64,000 bases of DNA from Zychaea mexicana (Eukaryota; Mucoromycota; Mucoromycetes; Mucorales; Lichtheimiaceae), in NCBI RefSeq assembly GCF_025766255.1, contig NW_026516680.1:62001-126000 (forward strand), read 5' to 3'. The notes beneath the pieces are model-generated. The model ran no database searches. It saw nothing but the letters and a program-made list of their open reading frames with translations, and was not told the origin of the DNA. A program made the translations under genes and the position numbers. Shown one piece after another: positions 22,874 to 32,772 of this stretch. Numbering within the stretch: the first letter of the stretch is position 1; each line of letters opens with the position of its first letter.

Positions 22874-24110
22874 ATGCAATTTCTTTATGAAGATGGACAA
22901 GGTCGTGTTGTTGATGAAAATGGAGTTGAGCCCATGGATCTTGTTGTTGACGAGGACTTATTCGCTACCGAACCAATAAGTTCTGGTACTCAGTTTCTCA
23001 TGAATAAACCTCTAGAAAGACGTTCTAATCCTGTCGTGCGCTCAGTTGCAGATGAAAAGAACAATGATGTTGATATGGAGGTATGCAACAAGCGATGCTA
23101 TACTGTTTACTCTGTTGAAGACAAGACCAGATTTACAAATGCTTGAAATCTTCTGCGGCTGCGAGCCAATTAGGTATCCATGTCCGAGCAGCACAGAGAT
23201 GGGTTAAATGTTATTACGAAGACCCTGAAAGCATCTTCGGAGAGAAAAAAAAGTCAGGTCAGCGTCGTATTCTTGGTGAAGAGCATAAGCAGTTCCTTTT
23301 AAATTACATTTGTTGAGAATCCTTCTGCTGTTGTAATTGAAGTGACAGAAAGTTTAACACAAACTTTTGCAGATCTTTGTTTCTCATAGCACTATTTATA
23401 ACTCTATGACAACTGAGTGCAATCTATCTATTAAGAAGGCACAATTCCAGCCTGTAGAGAGCAACAGCGAATACAAGATTCAACAAAGGTACCATTGGGT
23501 AAAAAAGTGGCACAAACTGACTTAGATTTCACAACAAATCGCGTCTTTCTTGATGAGTTAGCCTTTCATATCAATTTTGAAACGAAGTATGGCCTGGTCA
23601 AAGAAGGGAACTCCCGCCGTAGTTACAGTGCCTACAACTAAAGCGAACGCAACATCGATTTTAGGTGCAATATTTGCAACTGGTTTAATCAATGTCAGTT
23701 TGAGAGTTCCAAAACGCATTAAAAAGAGAAAGATTGGACGTTCAACTGATGGTTATAGCATAGGAACAGTGACAGGGCATTATCTGAGCTTTTTGAAGGC
23801 TACTCTTGATGAAATGGACAAAAATCCCGATAAAGGGACATTACCTTGTCATGGATAACGCTCCTATCCACAACTCAACTGATACAGGTACATATATCTT
23901 CCTCCGTATTCTCCTGAACTAAATCCAATTGAGTAGTTCTGGTCCGTCGTCAAGAGAGTAAAATTAAGCGAAATACGTTTTTGGAGAAAGAATCGCTCAT
24001 GACAAGGATTAGTGAAGCATGTAACAACTTACATTTTAGTGATCTCCAAGGCTTTGTTTCTCATTCTACTAAATGATTTTACAAATGTCTTAACAAAGAG
24101 AGGCTATAAA
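22874..24110 (+). pseudogene. decayed Tc1/IS630-like (DDE_3) transposase
   Basis: Starting at ATG 22874, an acidic N-terminus leads, after a frameshift near 23145, into a helix-turn-helix region, SQLGIHVRAAQRWVKCYYED. A DDE_3 catalytic core follows, with pieces FLDELAFHIN (first Asp), LVMDNAPIHNS (second Asp) and YSPELNPIE-stop-FWSVVK (Glu). At least four frameshifts (about 23145, 23310, 23380 and 23515-23580, again near 23840-23890) and a TAG at 23934-23936 break it. The residue before FWSVVK is normally Gln in this family, so the TAG probably replaced CAG. The element has near-host base composition, unlike the AT-rich element downstream. It is non-functional as it stands. Confidence 0.82.
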
Positions 24111-24126
24111 ATATCCAAAAAAAAAC

Positions 24127-25028
24127 ACTCAACTTAACGCTCAACTCAACGCAACTCAACGCAACTTAACGCTCAACTCCGCTCAACTTAACGCAACTCC
24201 GCTCAACTCAACGCAACTCAACGCAACTTAACGCTCAACTCAACGCAACTTGACGCAACTCAACGCAGCTTAACGCTCAACTCAACGCAACTCAACGCTC
24301 GACTTAACGCAACTCAACGCTCGACTTAACGCAACTTAACGCAACTTAACGCTCAAATCAACGCAACTTAACGCAACTCAACGCAACTTAACGCTCAACT
24401 CAACGCAACTCAACGCTCGACTTAACGCAACTTAACGCTCAACTCAACGCAACTCAACGCAACTTAACGCTCAACTCAATGCAACTTGACGCAACTCAAC
24501 GCAGCTTAACGCTCAACTCAACGCAACTCAACGCTCGACTTAACGCAACTCAACGCTCGACTTAACGCAACTTAACGCAACTTAACGCTCAAATCAACGC
24601 AACTTAACGCAACTCAACGCAACTTAACGCTCAACTCAACGCAACTCAACGCTCGACTTAACGCAACTTAACGCTCAACTCAACGCAACTCAACGCAACT
24701 TAACGCTCAACTCAACGCAACTCAACGCTCGACTTAACGCAACTTAACGCAACTTAACGCTCAACTTAACGCAACTTAACGCTCAACTCAACGCAACTCA
24801 ACGCTCGACTTAACGCAACTTAACGCAACTTAACGCTCAACTTAACGCAACTTAACGCTCGACTCAACGCAACTTAACGCTCAACTCAATGCAACTCAAC
24901 GCTCGACTTAACGCAACTTAACACAACTTAACGCAACTCCGCTCAACTCAACGCAACTTAACGCAACTTAACGCTCAACTTAACGCTCAACTTAACGCCC
25001 AACTTAACGCTGAACTCAACGCTCAACT
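24127..25028. repeat. minisatellite of 10-11 bp CAACTYAACG units with higher-order repeat
   Basis: About 900 bp made almost wholly of AACTCAACGC and AACTTAACGCT units with sporadic CTCGACTTAACGC and CTCAAATCAACGC variants. A longer period is visible: the rare variant AACTTGACGC followed by AACTCAACGC and AGCTTAACGC occurs at about 24247 and again at about 24483, with the same series of variants after each, giving a unit of about 236 bp. It abuts the end of the decayed transposase. No CRISPR-like spacers and no long open frame. Confidence 0.95.
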
Positions 25029-25680
25029 CGGTGTCTCACCACGTCCTCTTTCTCTCCCTGTCCCTCCCCCTCTACCACAGTATACTTCTTTCATCAGCTC
25101 GCAAATGGAGTATCAAGCTGCTGCTGAATCTTCTGCTCGAGCTACATACGAACAAGCACGAGGAAGCCGTCTGCAGAATACAGTTAGATCGTATTCATGA
25201 TTACTTCTGATGTGACCAGTTAAAAATCCTAAGAAAACTCAATCACAAGTCGAGCAAAGTCGTGGGAGCACAGAGCTCCATATATGGTATGTGGAGATTG
25301 AATTTCGTCAAAACCGGCAATCGTAGAGCACAGAGTTCCACATACGGTATGTAGTATCTATCCAATGCCGAGGGTAAGCATTTCAATTCTGTATGCATCC
25401 AACTAATAAAACACCAGAACACAAACCTTCGTAAGTGTGGATAAAGAACAACATAAGCTCACCAAAGAAAACGACGGCAATTTTTTTGCTAAACACGTGC
25501 CGACTACTGGTAAGCCATTAACTTGTTTGATTCTTCCCCCTCGTTAACCCAATTGCTATGGACACAAATAGCCACTCCCACCCCATCTCCCAGTTCATCA
25601 TTCCTGCTGATCCCTATGTAAAAGCACTGAGACGTGTCAAGCAGCACCAGTTCGGATTTGAAGAATGAAAACTTTGTCGT
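25029..25680. other. accessory region with coding scrap and a short direct repeat
   Basis: After the minisatellite, an open piece at about 25080-25200 (+) contains SSQMEYQAAAESSARATYEQ and ends in TGA, resembling the tail of an unidentified protein. A diverged direct repeat built on agcacagagctcc / agcacagagttcc and ggtatgt lies at about 25268-25300 and 25327-25355. No intact gene. Confidence 0.35.
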
Positions 25681-27389
25681 CTTGATCACTAAGGCAGATT
25701 ACTACAGCAGCCACAGCAAGTGCAGCAAGTACAACATCAGCATTTGCAACAACTACGCAACAACAGTCGGTGCAGGTTGAACAGCAACCGGAGCAGCCGC
25801 AGCAGGTGGATAACAGTGCACACCTCTTGGCACTTACCAACGTGCAGCTGTATGTCGTTCCGGCTGAGGACATAATTAAGGTACCAACACCGGAACAGAT
25901 GGAGCAGCCAGAGCCGTCACCAAGACGAACGTCATATCTTTGTACATCAAGAAGTGCTGCGGACTGGCGGGATTCTGCTGGGTAGATGTACGACATTTGA
26001 AAATAGGAAGCAGTAGACAGATGTTTAGAACGTTGAAGCGAATACGCGATGGTCTACATCCAAGTCTGGTGAAGTCTGCCGATGCAGTACAAGAGTTGGA
26101 AGCTCTGTTTGTTGATTTCGAAAATCATGAATTTTCGAAATATGACGGATAGCCCTTCTGCCAGAAGCATTGGGTGACTCGTTATCTTTCCACGAGCTTT
26201 GGCATTTTAAGATGTAAGTGGCAGCAGAGGACATCAAGCATTTACATATTAGGTACCGATGAACTCGTCTCTAGCAATAACAGCAATGCTTCTGGTAGTT
26301 CTTCAGGCATTCACCGGACAAGGTATGTACAAATGGCGGTCTGTTACTGGATTTGTGGATTCGCTGCAAAAGTGATTCTCAAGTATATGAACAGGTCCAG
26401 TATGGATATGTCGTCCAGTAAACGTGGGGTATCTTAAGCTCCAACAACTGCATCGAAGGCATATTTATGTCGACGTAGGTGAAGTGATGCTAACTGTGTA
26501 AATTCTTAAGCTGTAGCGACAGTGTAGACGATGCTGCGGTGTAAGCATCAAAAAACTTGCCCATCCTGATGATATCGCATTTTAGTTTAAGTACTATTGT
26601 AGGTCATCGGCTGCTTCACGCCGCCAATCCTTGCTTCCTACTTCTGCTTCTTCTTCTGCCCCTGCCGGCCCTTCCATTCCAACATCATCATCGATTCCGC
26701 AACCACTACCGACACCACAATTGCAACCGATCCGCACTTCCACATTCGTTCCTTACATTAATTCTCGCTCTCGTTTCTCCTCCAAACTCCACACCAGCTT
26801 CCAACCCCACAACGACCACCTGAAATTCCCGTAGAACCAAACGTCAAAAAGCTTTTCCGTAGTTTTTTAAAGCAATAAACGTTTCTTGTAAATAAATTCG
26901 AGTATCGTCGCAAGTACGATAATCCGTTAGTGACTCTGATTGGGGTATGCTCGGTTGCCACAAATCACCAAAACCAGAAAACAAGTGCGCTGAGATCAAA
27001 CTGCACTGCTCGACTTGCTCGACATTTTCCCATGGTGTCACACAAAACTCCTAGACAATAAATAGTAAACTATCCTTTTCTCTCCTCCCCAAAATCCTTT
27101 TATAACTTTAAAGAAAACAATAGTATAAATTAAACCCTCAAGTATGTATTATCTCACCAATAGCTTAAATAACTATATACTAACAATTCAATAAAAGCCA
27201 TCTTGAAATCGCAAATAATCATAACTTTTGTTGGTCTAAATTCACTTTCACTTTTTTTGACATTGTAATGAAAGAATAGGGAGAAGACGTCCGTTCTTGT
27301 TTTTCAAAAACAGCGGCAAACTAAAGATACCTTGTTTTTTTTTTTGCGATGTTCATCAACCTTGCTTTGTTTTATTGGATTCGTTACTC
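25681..27389 (+). pseudogene. fragments of unrecognised protein-coding sequence
   Basis: A Gln/Glu-rich open stretch (25740-25985) passes, after a frame change near 25940, into a piece containing FRTLKRIRDGLHPSLVKSAD and ELEALFVDFENHEFSKYDG, ending at 26152. A Pro/Ser-rich stretch at 26590-26830 runs, in another frame, into IPVEPNVKKLFRSFLKQ and a stop near 26878. The order suggests one or two decayed multi-exon genes or transposon ORFs. I recognise no family. From 26880 to 27389 I see nothing beyond AT-rich spacer and the 3' end of the nuclease-like gene. Confidence 0.35.
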
Positions 27390-28361
27390 TTAGTTGTATT
27401 TCTTCAAATGGCAAGACCGCTTGCGATCCTGTGAAGTTGAAAAGATGCCATCGAAATTGGACACAGAGACAGTTGGACGGTGTCGCGAGGGTTGAAAGGG
27501 ATTGACAGAGCGGATGCAGAGTCGATGGAAGACATCAAGGACAAGCAAACCAAGTGGCATATCCATCAGCAGTTTGCGTAAATCACTCAAGTTATTCGGT
27601 AGCTGGAGAGTCCCTAATTCATACATGACATAGAGGCCTTCGGATGGCAACACCAAGAGATAGAAGGTAATGGATCGTCCAATGATTTGCAAACCTAGAA
27701 TACCCTCCAAGTTTTGTGCGTCGAGGGCATTCTTGTAAAATATCGCCACTCGGATCAGGTCCTTCGACAACAAAAAGTTGTTTGCTTCGTGGCATGCTGA
27801 TTTTACTTCACCGTATCCATGGCTGGTCGACCATTTCACACCTTTCAAGCTTGTAATGGTAAGATCGGGACGAGATGTCCACAAGGTTTCGTTTTTTCGC
27901 GCTTCGAATGTTATGTCGTTTGTCCATCGGAGAAATACCCCTTCTTCAGGATCATCAAACAGGCCACATAAAAACGTATCAACGAATCGGGTATTAAGCT
28001 CGGATTCGTTCACATCCTCTTCAATTGGCACACGAGGCAACTTCTTTACTAACTCGGCCAGGCCATTGGCAAATTTGCGTTCATCTGGCAAAAGATCAAG
28101 TTGCAGGAGTTTCACAATCGCTTGGCTGTGGCTGATTGCTTCGATGTCGAGTTCGTGTATAATGCTGATCATATTGGTTACCGTTTCAATTTGCACACGA
28201 GGCGAATTCAATCCATAAATGGACTTGATTTTGTTGATGGTCGCTCTGAGGCTGGCTTCACAGAAATGCGGTGACAAGTTGTCTGGATATTTGTTCGGTG
28301 ATAACAGTAAAATTGAATTGATTGCCATAGCATGGCGTCCTACTATTAGTTGTCTAACCAA
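27390..28361 (-). pseudogene. PD-(D/E)xK-nuclease-like gene, 3' part (separated by AT-rich element)
   Basis: Open frame of about 323 codons ending at 27390; it has no convincing own start (it opens at TTG after an in-frame TAA). It contains RPDLTI followed 17 residues later by GYGEVKSA, matching the P-D-x(n)-E-x-K core of PD-(D/E)xK nucleases, flanked by helices and a long alpha/beta region. The upstream half of the same-strand gene appears to be 32329-32760, on the far side of the 4-kb AT-rich element. Host-like base composition on both sides and the abrupt change at 28.37 and 32.34 kb support insertion. The two frames differ by one base at the junction, so the exact pre-insertion sequence is unresolved. 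Cellular function unknown. Confidence 0.6.
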
Positions 28362-28415
28362 TTATAACCTACTAGCTGTAATATAGATAATAAAATTGCT
28401 ATGATCGGTATAACC

Positions 28416-28473
28416 ATCAGTAGCCGAATTAATTATTGATTTACAATAAAAATAATAAAAATTGAATTTTTTT
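28416..28473 (+). repeat. left inverted terminal region of the AT-rich element
   Basis: Contains atcagtagccgaattaat and, further in, ataaaaattgaattttttt. Both have inverted counterparts at the right end (32223-32323). The alignment has gaps, so these are imperfect subterminal repeats rather than crisp TIRs. Confidence 0.55.
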
Positions 28474-28541
28474 ATTTATATTAGTAGCCTCCCATGAGAA
28501 AAAAAAGAGCGATTGTTTAAAGTACATAACAACAAATAAAA

Positions 28542-30020
28542 ATGAACACAATACAACACACTGAACAACTCGATATTGAAATTAAAAATTTAATTGATAT
28601 TAAATGGACTTTTCTTGATAAATCTTGGCCTGAAATGCAACATAGATTTAATCATAGAACAGCTATTAAAGATATGAAGAATAATACAATAAATGATATA
28701 AAGGATGTATTACTTAATAGATTTGGATTTATACCTGTATTTTATTTTCTTACAGTTTTATATGAAAATATTGAATATCCAGGGCCATACCGCGAGATTG
28801 AAAAAGGACTTACATTATTATATCATATGGTATCAGGTGTATCAGGAAAGGATATGCATACTGTTATGCTATATGCAACATTTTATGATTTATATAAGCA
28901 GTTCTGGATTACTAACTATAATGAATTGAATAAAAAGGTAAAATAAGATCTAGATAGTATGTTCTCATCACCACGTATTCGCATTCTATCAGTAATAATA
29001 AACAATCCAGATGGTTTTAAGAATGTTACACTATTTAATGATGGACATGATAGTAAAATAAAGTATTATAAACCAAATGAGTCACATTCACAGTTATATT
29101 CATATAAATTAAAAGGGCCAGCTGTACGTACACAAGTTATACAGGATATGAATGAAATAATTACACATGTTTCAGTATCTGAAAAATGTGCTATCGGAAA
29201 TGATGGTACTATGTTTATTAATATGAAACTATATAAAAAAATAAGTGAGGCAGATTGTTTAGGAATAGATGGTGGATATAACTTATTTATACAAAAGTTT
29301 AAAGATAATGCGACAGATGCTAGATATAGTTTTTATGATCGTAATTTTTTACATCCCATAAGAAAAGAACCAGGACAAAAGTTAACAATCAATGAGACAT
29401 ACTTTAATAACAAGTTTGGATCATTTCGTTCAGCAATAGAAGCACAGTTCTCTATGTTAGGCTCTAAATTTAAACGATTTAATAATAATCGTGCAGCATT
29501 GCAAATAACCGATATAAGATATTATAATATTCAGTTTCGTGTTGCTTGTATTCTTACTAATATATGGCGATTTGTAAATAAGTATAATATAGAGGTACAA
29601 CCACATCATAAATTATGGTATGGAAAAGATTTTGAATTCCCAAGTAAGAAAAACAAACTTGACTTAGTATTTTCAAATGAGCAAAAAGTAAATACTGAAT
29701 ATAACGAAATGGTTGATATGCAGCAGAAATTTCTACAGCTTAACATTAATCAATCAATAGATATGGCTATAGATAGTGAGGACGAAACTGAAAATAATAC
29801 ATCTAAACGCAAGAGAAAAAATCAAAGAGAACAGAGAAATATAGAACATAGTAATTCATATGAAATTGAGAAGATTGTAGGACATGTGTATACTGATAAT
29901 AAGTATATATTTGAGGTTAAGTGGGTTGGATATAGTGTAAAGGATAATAGTTGGTTAACAGTTGATAAGTTTAATTCCCGGGAAATGCTACATGAATATA
30001 TGGCCACACATGGTATTTAG
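28542..30020 (+). pseudogene. PIF/Harbinger-like DDE transposase with C-terminal chromodomain, one in-frame TAA
   Basis: Two same-frame pieces, 28542-28946 (134 codons) and 28959-30020 (353 codons), are separated only by TAA 28944-28946 and 12 bases. The first is a helical N-terminal domain ending YKQFWITNYNELNKKVK. The second carries the catalytic layout of DDE_Tnp_4: FNDGHDSKI (Asp28 of this piece), LGIDGGYNLF (Asp104), and FNNKFGSFRSAIEAQFSMLG (Glu161, the position matching RxxxE-FGxLK). Residues about 298-346 form a chromodomain: YEIEKIVGH, then FEVKWVGYSVKDNSW and LHEYM. A basic NLS-like KRKRKNQREQ precedes it. Chromodomains read methylated histone tails and can steer integration, as in chromoviruses. 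Whether the TAA is damage or was read through is discussed in the findings. Confidence 0.82.
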
Positions 30021-30022
30021 CT

Positions 30023-31845
30023 CTAAATTAATCTCTTACTTATTTGCTTATTAAAAAATTTCATATTGAAACTGACTGCATCAACTTTTCGTTTACTTGC
30101 CCAATTATATTTATGTTTTATGCATTCATTAGTTATACTTATACTTATATTAGTATCTGTTGATTTATTTTTGACGTCGGTTTCTTTTGTTATATCTATA
30201 TCATCTATTATAGCCTGTTTATATCCTTATGCTTTTTAATAGATTCTTTTGGCTGTATTTCTTCTACTTTTTGCTTGTTTCTCCGTTTATTTTTAATGTG
30301 TCTTTTTTTCTTTTTACGTTTTGGTATATTATTTGGTATGTTGCAGTCACTGCTTTTCTCTGATTCAGATGTACTTACATCTATGTATTTATGTTTCTCT
30401 ATATCTTCTGGTGGGTTTTCCCAATCAGTAGCATCATTTACAACATCATCACATTTTATATCATTAAACACATCTTCCCAATGCCTACAATCTACTGATG
30501 GTGGTACCTTTACAGTTGACTATCCTCTATTATTTTGTTGAGGCGGTTTATGTTGTTTATTGTTCTGTGTATTATTACTATTATGTTTTTCTTCTTGTTC
30601 CTTCATATATTCTTCTGTATCAGCTAATTCTTGTAGTTCCTCTACTGTTTTATCCATCGGTGTATATTTTTTAATATCATCCTGACCACTATTATGTGCA
30701 TAACAGATAAATGTATGCTGATCTTGGTATTCGTTTTTGAATTCACCTTTGTATAAGTCCTCATACATATCCATATTTTCATAATACATGAATTTATTTT
30801 CATAATCCTTCACCTTCATTGTGTATGAATTCCATATTATATGACCTTTACGGTTCTTATCAACATAGATAATATATAAACGATTGAGCGTTGGCTCTAA
30901 CTCATATACTGATTTGTTTTTGTATAACATGTGCGGCATATAGTTACTATTCAGTATTATTGGCATATTTTTCTTTTTAGTTATTGACTTTGTGAATTTG
31001 CCATTAAGTTTTAACCGTGTTCCTTCTAACATTTGGTTTAAAAATGTTAATTTGAAATCAGAACCTGTTTCTTCATTATACATAAAATCATAATCATCAT
31101 CCTTATAATCTGACCAATCATTTTCTTTATTCATTAGATATGCTCGATGGCCACCTTGTTCTAATACATCAATGCTATATGTCTTACCTACATTTGATGG
31201 ACCTACAATCCAGTATTATAGTACCTTATTTTTACCACCAAACATTGTTTCAATCCCAAACATAGACCACATATATAATTTATTTCCAGGGTTATTTTCC
31301 ATATCAGCATCATGAAAGTAAGAATTTAAATTAGATTTTACAGTATCATATTTAAATAGCAATTCTGGATATATTTCGGTAGCCTTCCACATATTAAGCT
31401 GCTTCGTAATTAATTGATATCCAAGTAACTGTTGGTGCATTTTTCTGGTCTTAACTTCATAATTTGGATCCATATTATAACAAATATAATCTTTTCCTTT
31501 CATACAGTAGCTAATGGACTTTTGTGGATTACCACCTGGTTCAATGTTTGGAGTGATACTATCAATAGTGAAAAACTTACGTGCAGTTCTAGTATCAAAT
31601 CGTTCATCTAATTGTATCCATATATGCACGTGTTTTTCGCCTGTTTCAGGTGCAATTTCATCACATGCAATTGCCTTTTCAATTTTATAACCAATACGGT
31701 CATGTTTAGTAAACCATTCTAATATCTGTTCTTTTGTTAAATGGAAATTTTTACAAATATATGTGAACAAGCCCTTAGTGTTTTGAAAGCGGAATTCTTT
31801 CTCACCCTATGAGGTAGCCGCACTAGAAGTGTTATCATTTAACAT
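30023..31845 (-). pseudogene. CRESS-type replication initiator (Rep): HUH endonuclease + SF3 helicase, disrupted
   Basis: From ATG 31845 the frame runs about 540 codons, broken by TAG 31807-31809 (codon 13), TAA 31216-31218 (codon 210) and TAG 30520-30522 (codon 442). A likely one-base loss near 30222 then shifts into a frame ending at 30023-30025. HUH nuclease motifs: LFTYICKNF (motif I), HVHIWIQL (motif II, His72/His74) and SISYCMKGK (motif III YxxK, Tyr113/Lys116). Helicase motifs: GPSNVGKTYS (Walker A, just after the TAA), YDFMYNEE (likely Walker B) and MPIILNSN (motif C). A long charged C-terminal extension makes it about 600 residues, far longer than typical CRESS Reps. Such proteins nick an origin and start rolling-circle replication. 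The host range of the ancestor is unknown. Confidence 0.85.
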
Positions 31846-32234
31846 TGCATCGGAAAATTGAGGATTTGAGGATTTGAGGATTTGAGGAATCTCACATATG
31901 CTCGAATTCTTCCAATGATTTTATTGCGTGCTTCATCCTTAGTTTTATTATCTACTTTAGCCTGTTTAAGGTCTTTTTCAGTTTCTGACCTCAGTTGTGT
32001 GACAAGAGGGTCATAATCAATATGCTGATGGTTTTCAGTAAGGTGTTTAGCTCTTTCGATTAAGAGCGTCAATGTAATTCCTAAAATAGGAACAAATTCA
32101 GCCATAATGGCTAAGAACGCAAGAAGGTTGAGTTGGTTCATGTCGATTGTTGAAAGAATAAAGATAAAAAATATAACAAATATATGTTGCTTTATATTCT
32201 GTGGTGTTATTTTTATATTAAGAAAAAAATTCAA
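31839..32234 (-). CDS. small membrane protein of the AT-rich element (unrecognised)
   Basis: 131 codons from ATG 32234, or 100 from the ATG at 32141, which starts MNQLNLLAFLAIMAEFVPIL. A strong hydrophobic segment (FLAIMAEFVPILGITLTLLI) is followed by a charged helical tail with QLRSETEKDLKQAKVDNKTK and GRIRAYVRFLK. If the longer start is used, a second hydrophobic segment (HIFVIFFIFIL) precedes it. The stop codon (31839-31841) overlaps the Rep ATG (31843-31845) in ATGTTAA, an arrangement typical of compact viral or plasmid genomes rather than fungal genes. The frame is intact, unlike its neighbours. No family recognised; a membrane or envelope-associated role is speculative. Confidence 0.5.
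   Translation of the reverse strand: MNFFLNIKITPQNIKQHIFVIFFIFILSTIDMNQLNLLAFLAIMAEFVPILGITLTLLIERAKHLTENHQHIDYDPLVTQLRSETEKDLKQAKVDNKTKDEARNKIIGRIRAYVRFLKSSNPQILNFPMQC
31854..31886. repeat. iteron-like 8-bp direct repeats upstream of Rep
   Basis: The octamer ttgaggat is repeated three to four times head to tail just upstream of the Rep ATG. Rep-binding iterons of circular ssDNA replicons sit in similar positions next to the origin. The repeats also lie inside the C-terminal codons of the small membrane-protein frame. I did not find a convincing nonanucleotide stem-loop. Confidence 0.45.
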
Positions 32235-32323
32235 TTTTTATTTTTTTCAAAAATTTAAATGTATGTATGCTAAGACATTCGTGCATGAATTATTTCAATA
32301 AAAATTAATTTGGCTATCCTGAT
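32223..32323 (-). repeat. right inverted terminal region of the AT-rich element
   Basis: Counterpart of 28416-28473: inverted ataaaaattgaattttttt at 32223-32241 and inverted atcag-gatagcc-aattaat at 32304-32323. The distance between the two blocks is longer than at the left end. Confidence 0.55.
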
Positions 32324-32328
32324 ATATC

Positions 32329-32772
32329 TTAGCTAATAAGCCAGCTAGGGTTACTAGATCGCATCAAATTCATCATAACCATGGCTGGTCCCCCATGGTG
32401 TATATGATCTTCAATGGTGAGCTTCCATTTTTGTTGTAAAATCGAATACTGGAATTTGTAAATTGTGTTTGTCACATTGAACTGCTGAGCGACAAAATGA
32501 TTATCATGGTTCATAGGTGGAAAAGACAAATCTTTTGGATCCAACAGCTCCATCTCCAGATAGCGATCTTCAGCTCTTGTGCTTGAGCACCGCTTTGTAA
32601 GAGATGTAATGCAATCGCTGTCATTCAGATGCTGCTGCGATGATGATTGTTCTTGATTATTGCTGCTTTCCTGTCGTTGTCGTAACGACGACGGCTCTTG
32701 ATTCTGGCTGTTGTTCTGCTGCTGTTGTGCTGTCGACTGTGATTCTGTAAGCTGGAGTTGATCGGATAATAT
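32329..32772 (-). pseudogene. PD-(D/E)xK-nuclease-like gene, 5' part
   Basis: Host-like composition resumes here. The frame (read downward from about 32772) begins DQLQLTESQSTAQQQQNNSQ, is Gln/Ser-rich for about 45 residues, then becomes globular: LEMELLDPKDLSFPP, NHFVAQQFNVTNTIYKFQ, LQQKWKLTIEDHIHHGG, and stops within the element border after SSNPSWLI. It likely continued directly into LVRQLIVGRHAM at 28361 before the AT-rich element arrived. A possible splice acceptor (cttacag) lies near 32745. Its own upstream exons are missing because a second AT-rich element abuts it at about 32775. Confidence 0.5.

Larger units (their letters stand above)
28374..32340. mobile_element. AT-rich composite element with DDE/chromodomain transposase and CRESS-type Rep
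   Basis: The borders are set by an abrupt shift from host-like to very AT-rich DNA and by imperfect inverted ends. ATCAG-TAGCC-AATTAAT near the left end (28416-28433) recurs inverted near the right end (32304-32323). The 19-mer ataaaaattgaattttttt (28455-28473) recurs inverted at 32223-32241. Gene order: DDE/chromodomain gene (+) and Rep gene (-) converge, and a small membrane-protein frame (-) sits upstream of and overlaps Rep. Target-site duplication is not resolved; a TAA/TTA triplet is present on both flanks. The composition, viral-type Rep and foreign transposase indicate a mobile or integrated extrachromosomal replicon. All large genes carry premature stops in this copy. Confidence 0.75.

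Noticed and set aside
24127..25028. CRISPR-like array
   Set aside because: Units are 10-11 bp with no unique spacers, in a eukaryotic context; this is a minisatellite.
31200..31225. CRESS nonanucleotide origin candidate (cagtattatag)
   Set aside because: It does not match the TAATATTAC/TAGTATTAC consensus, lacks flanking inverted stems, and lies inside the Rep coding sequence.
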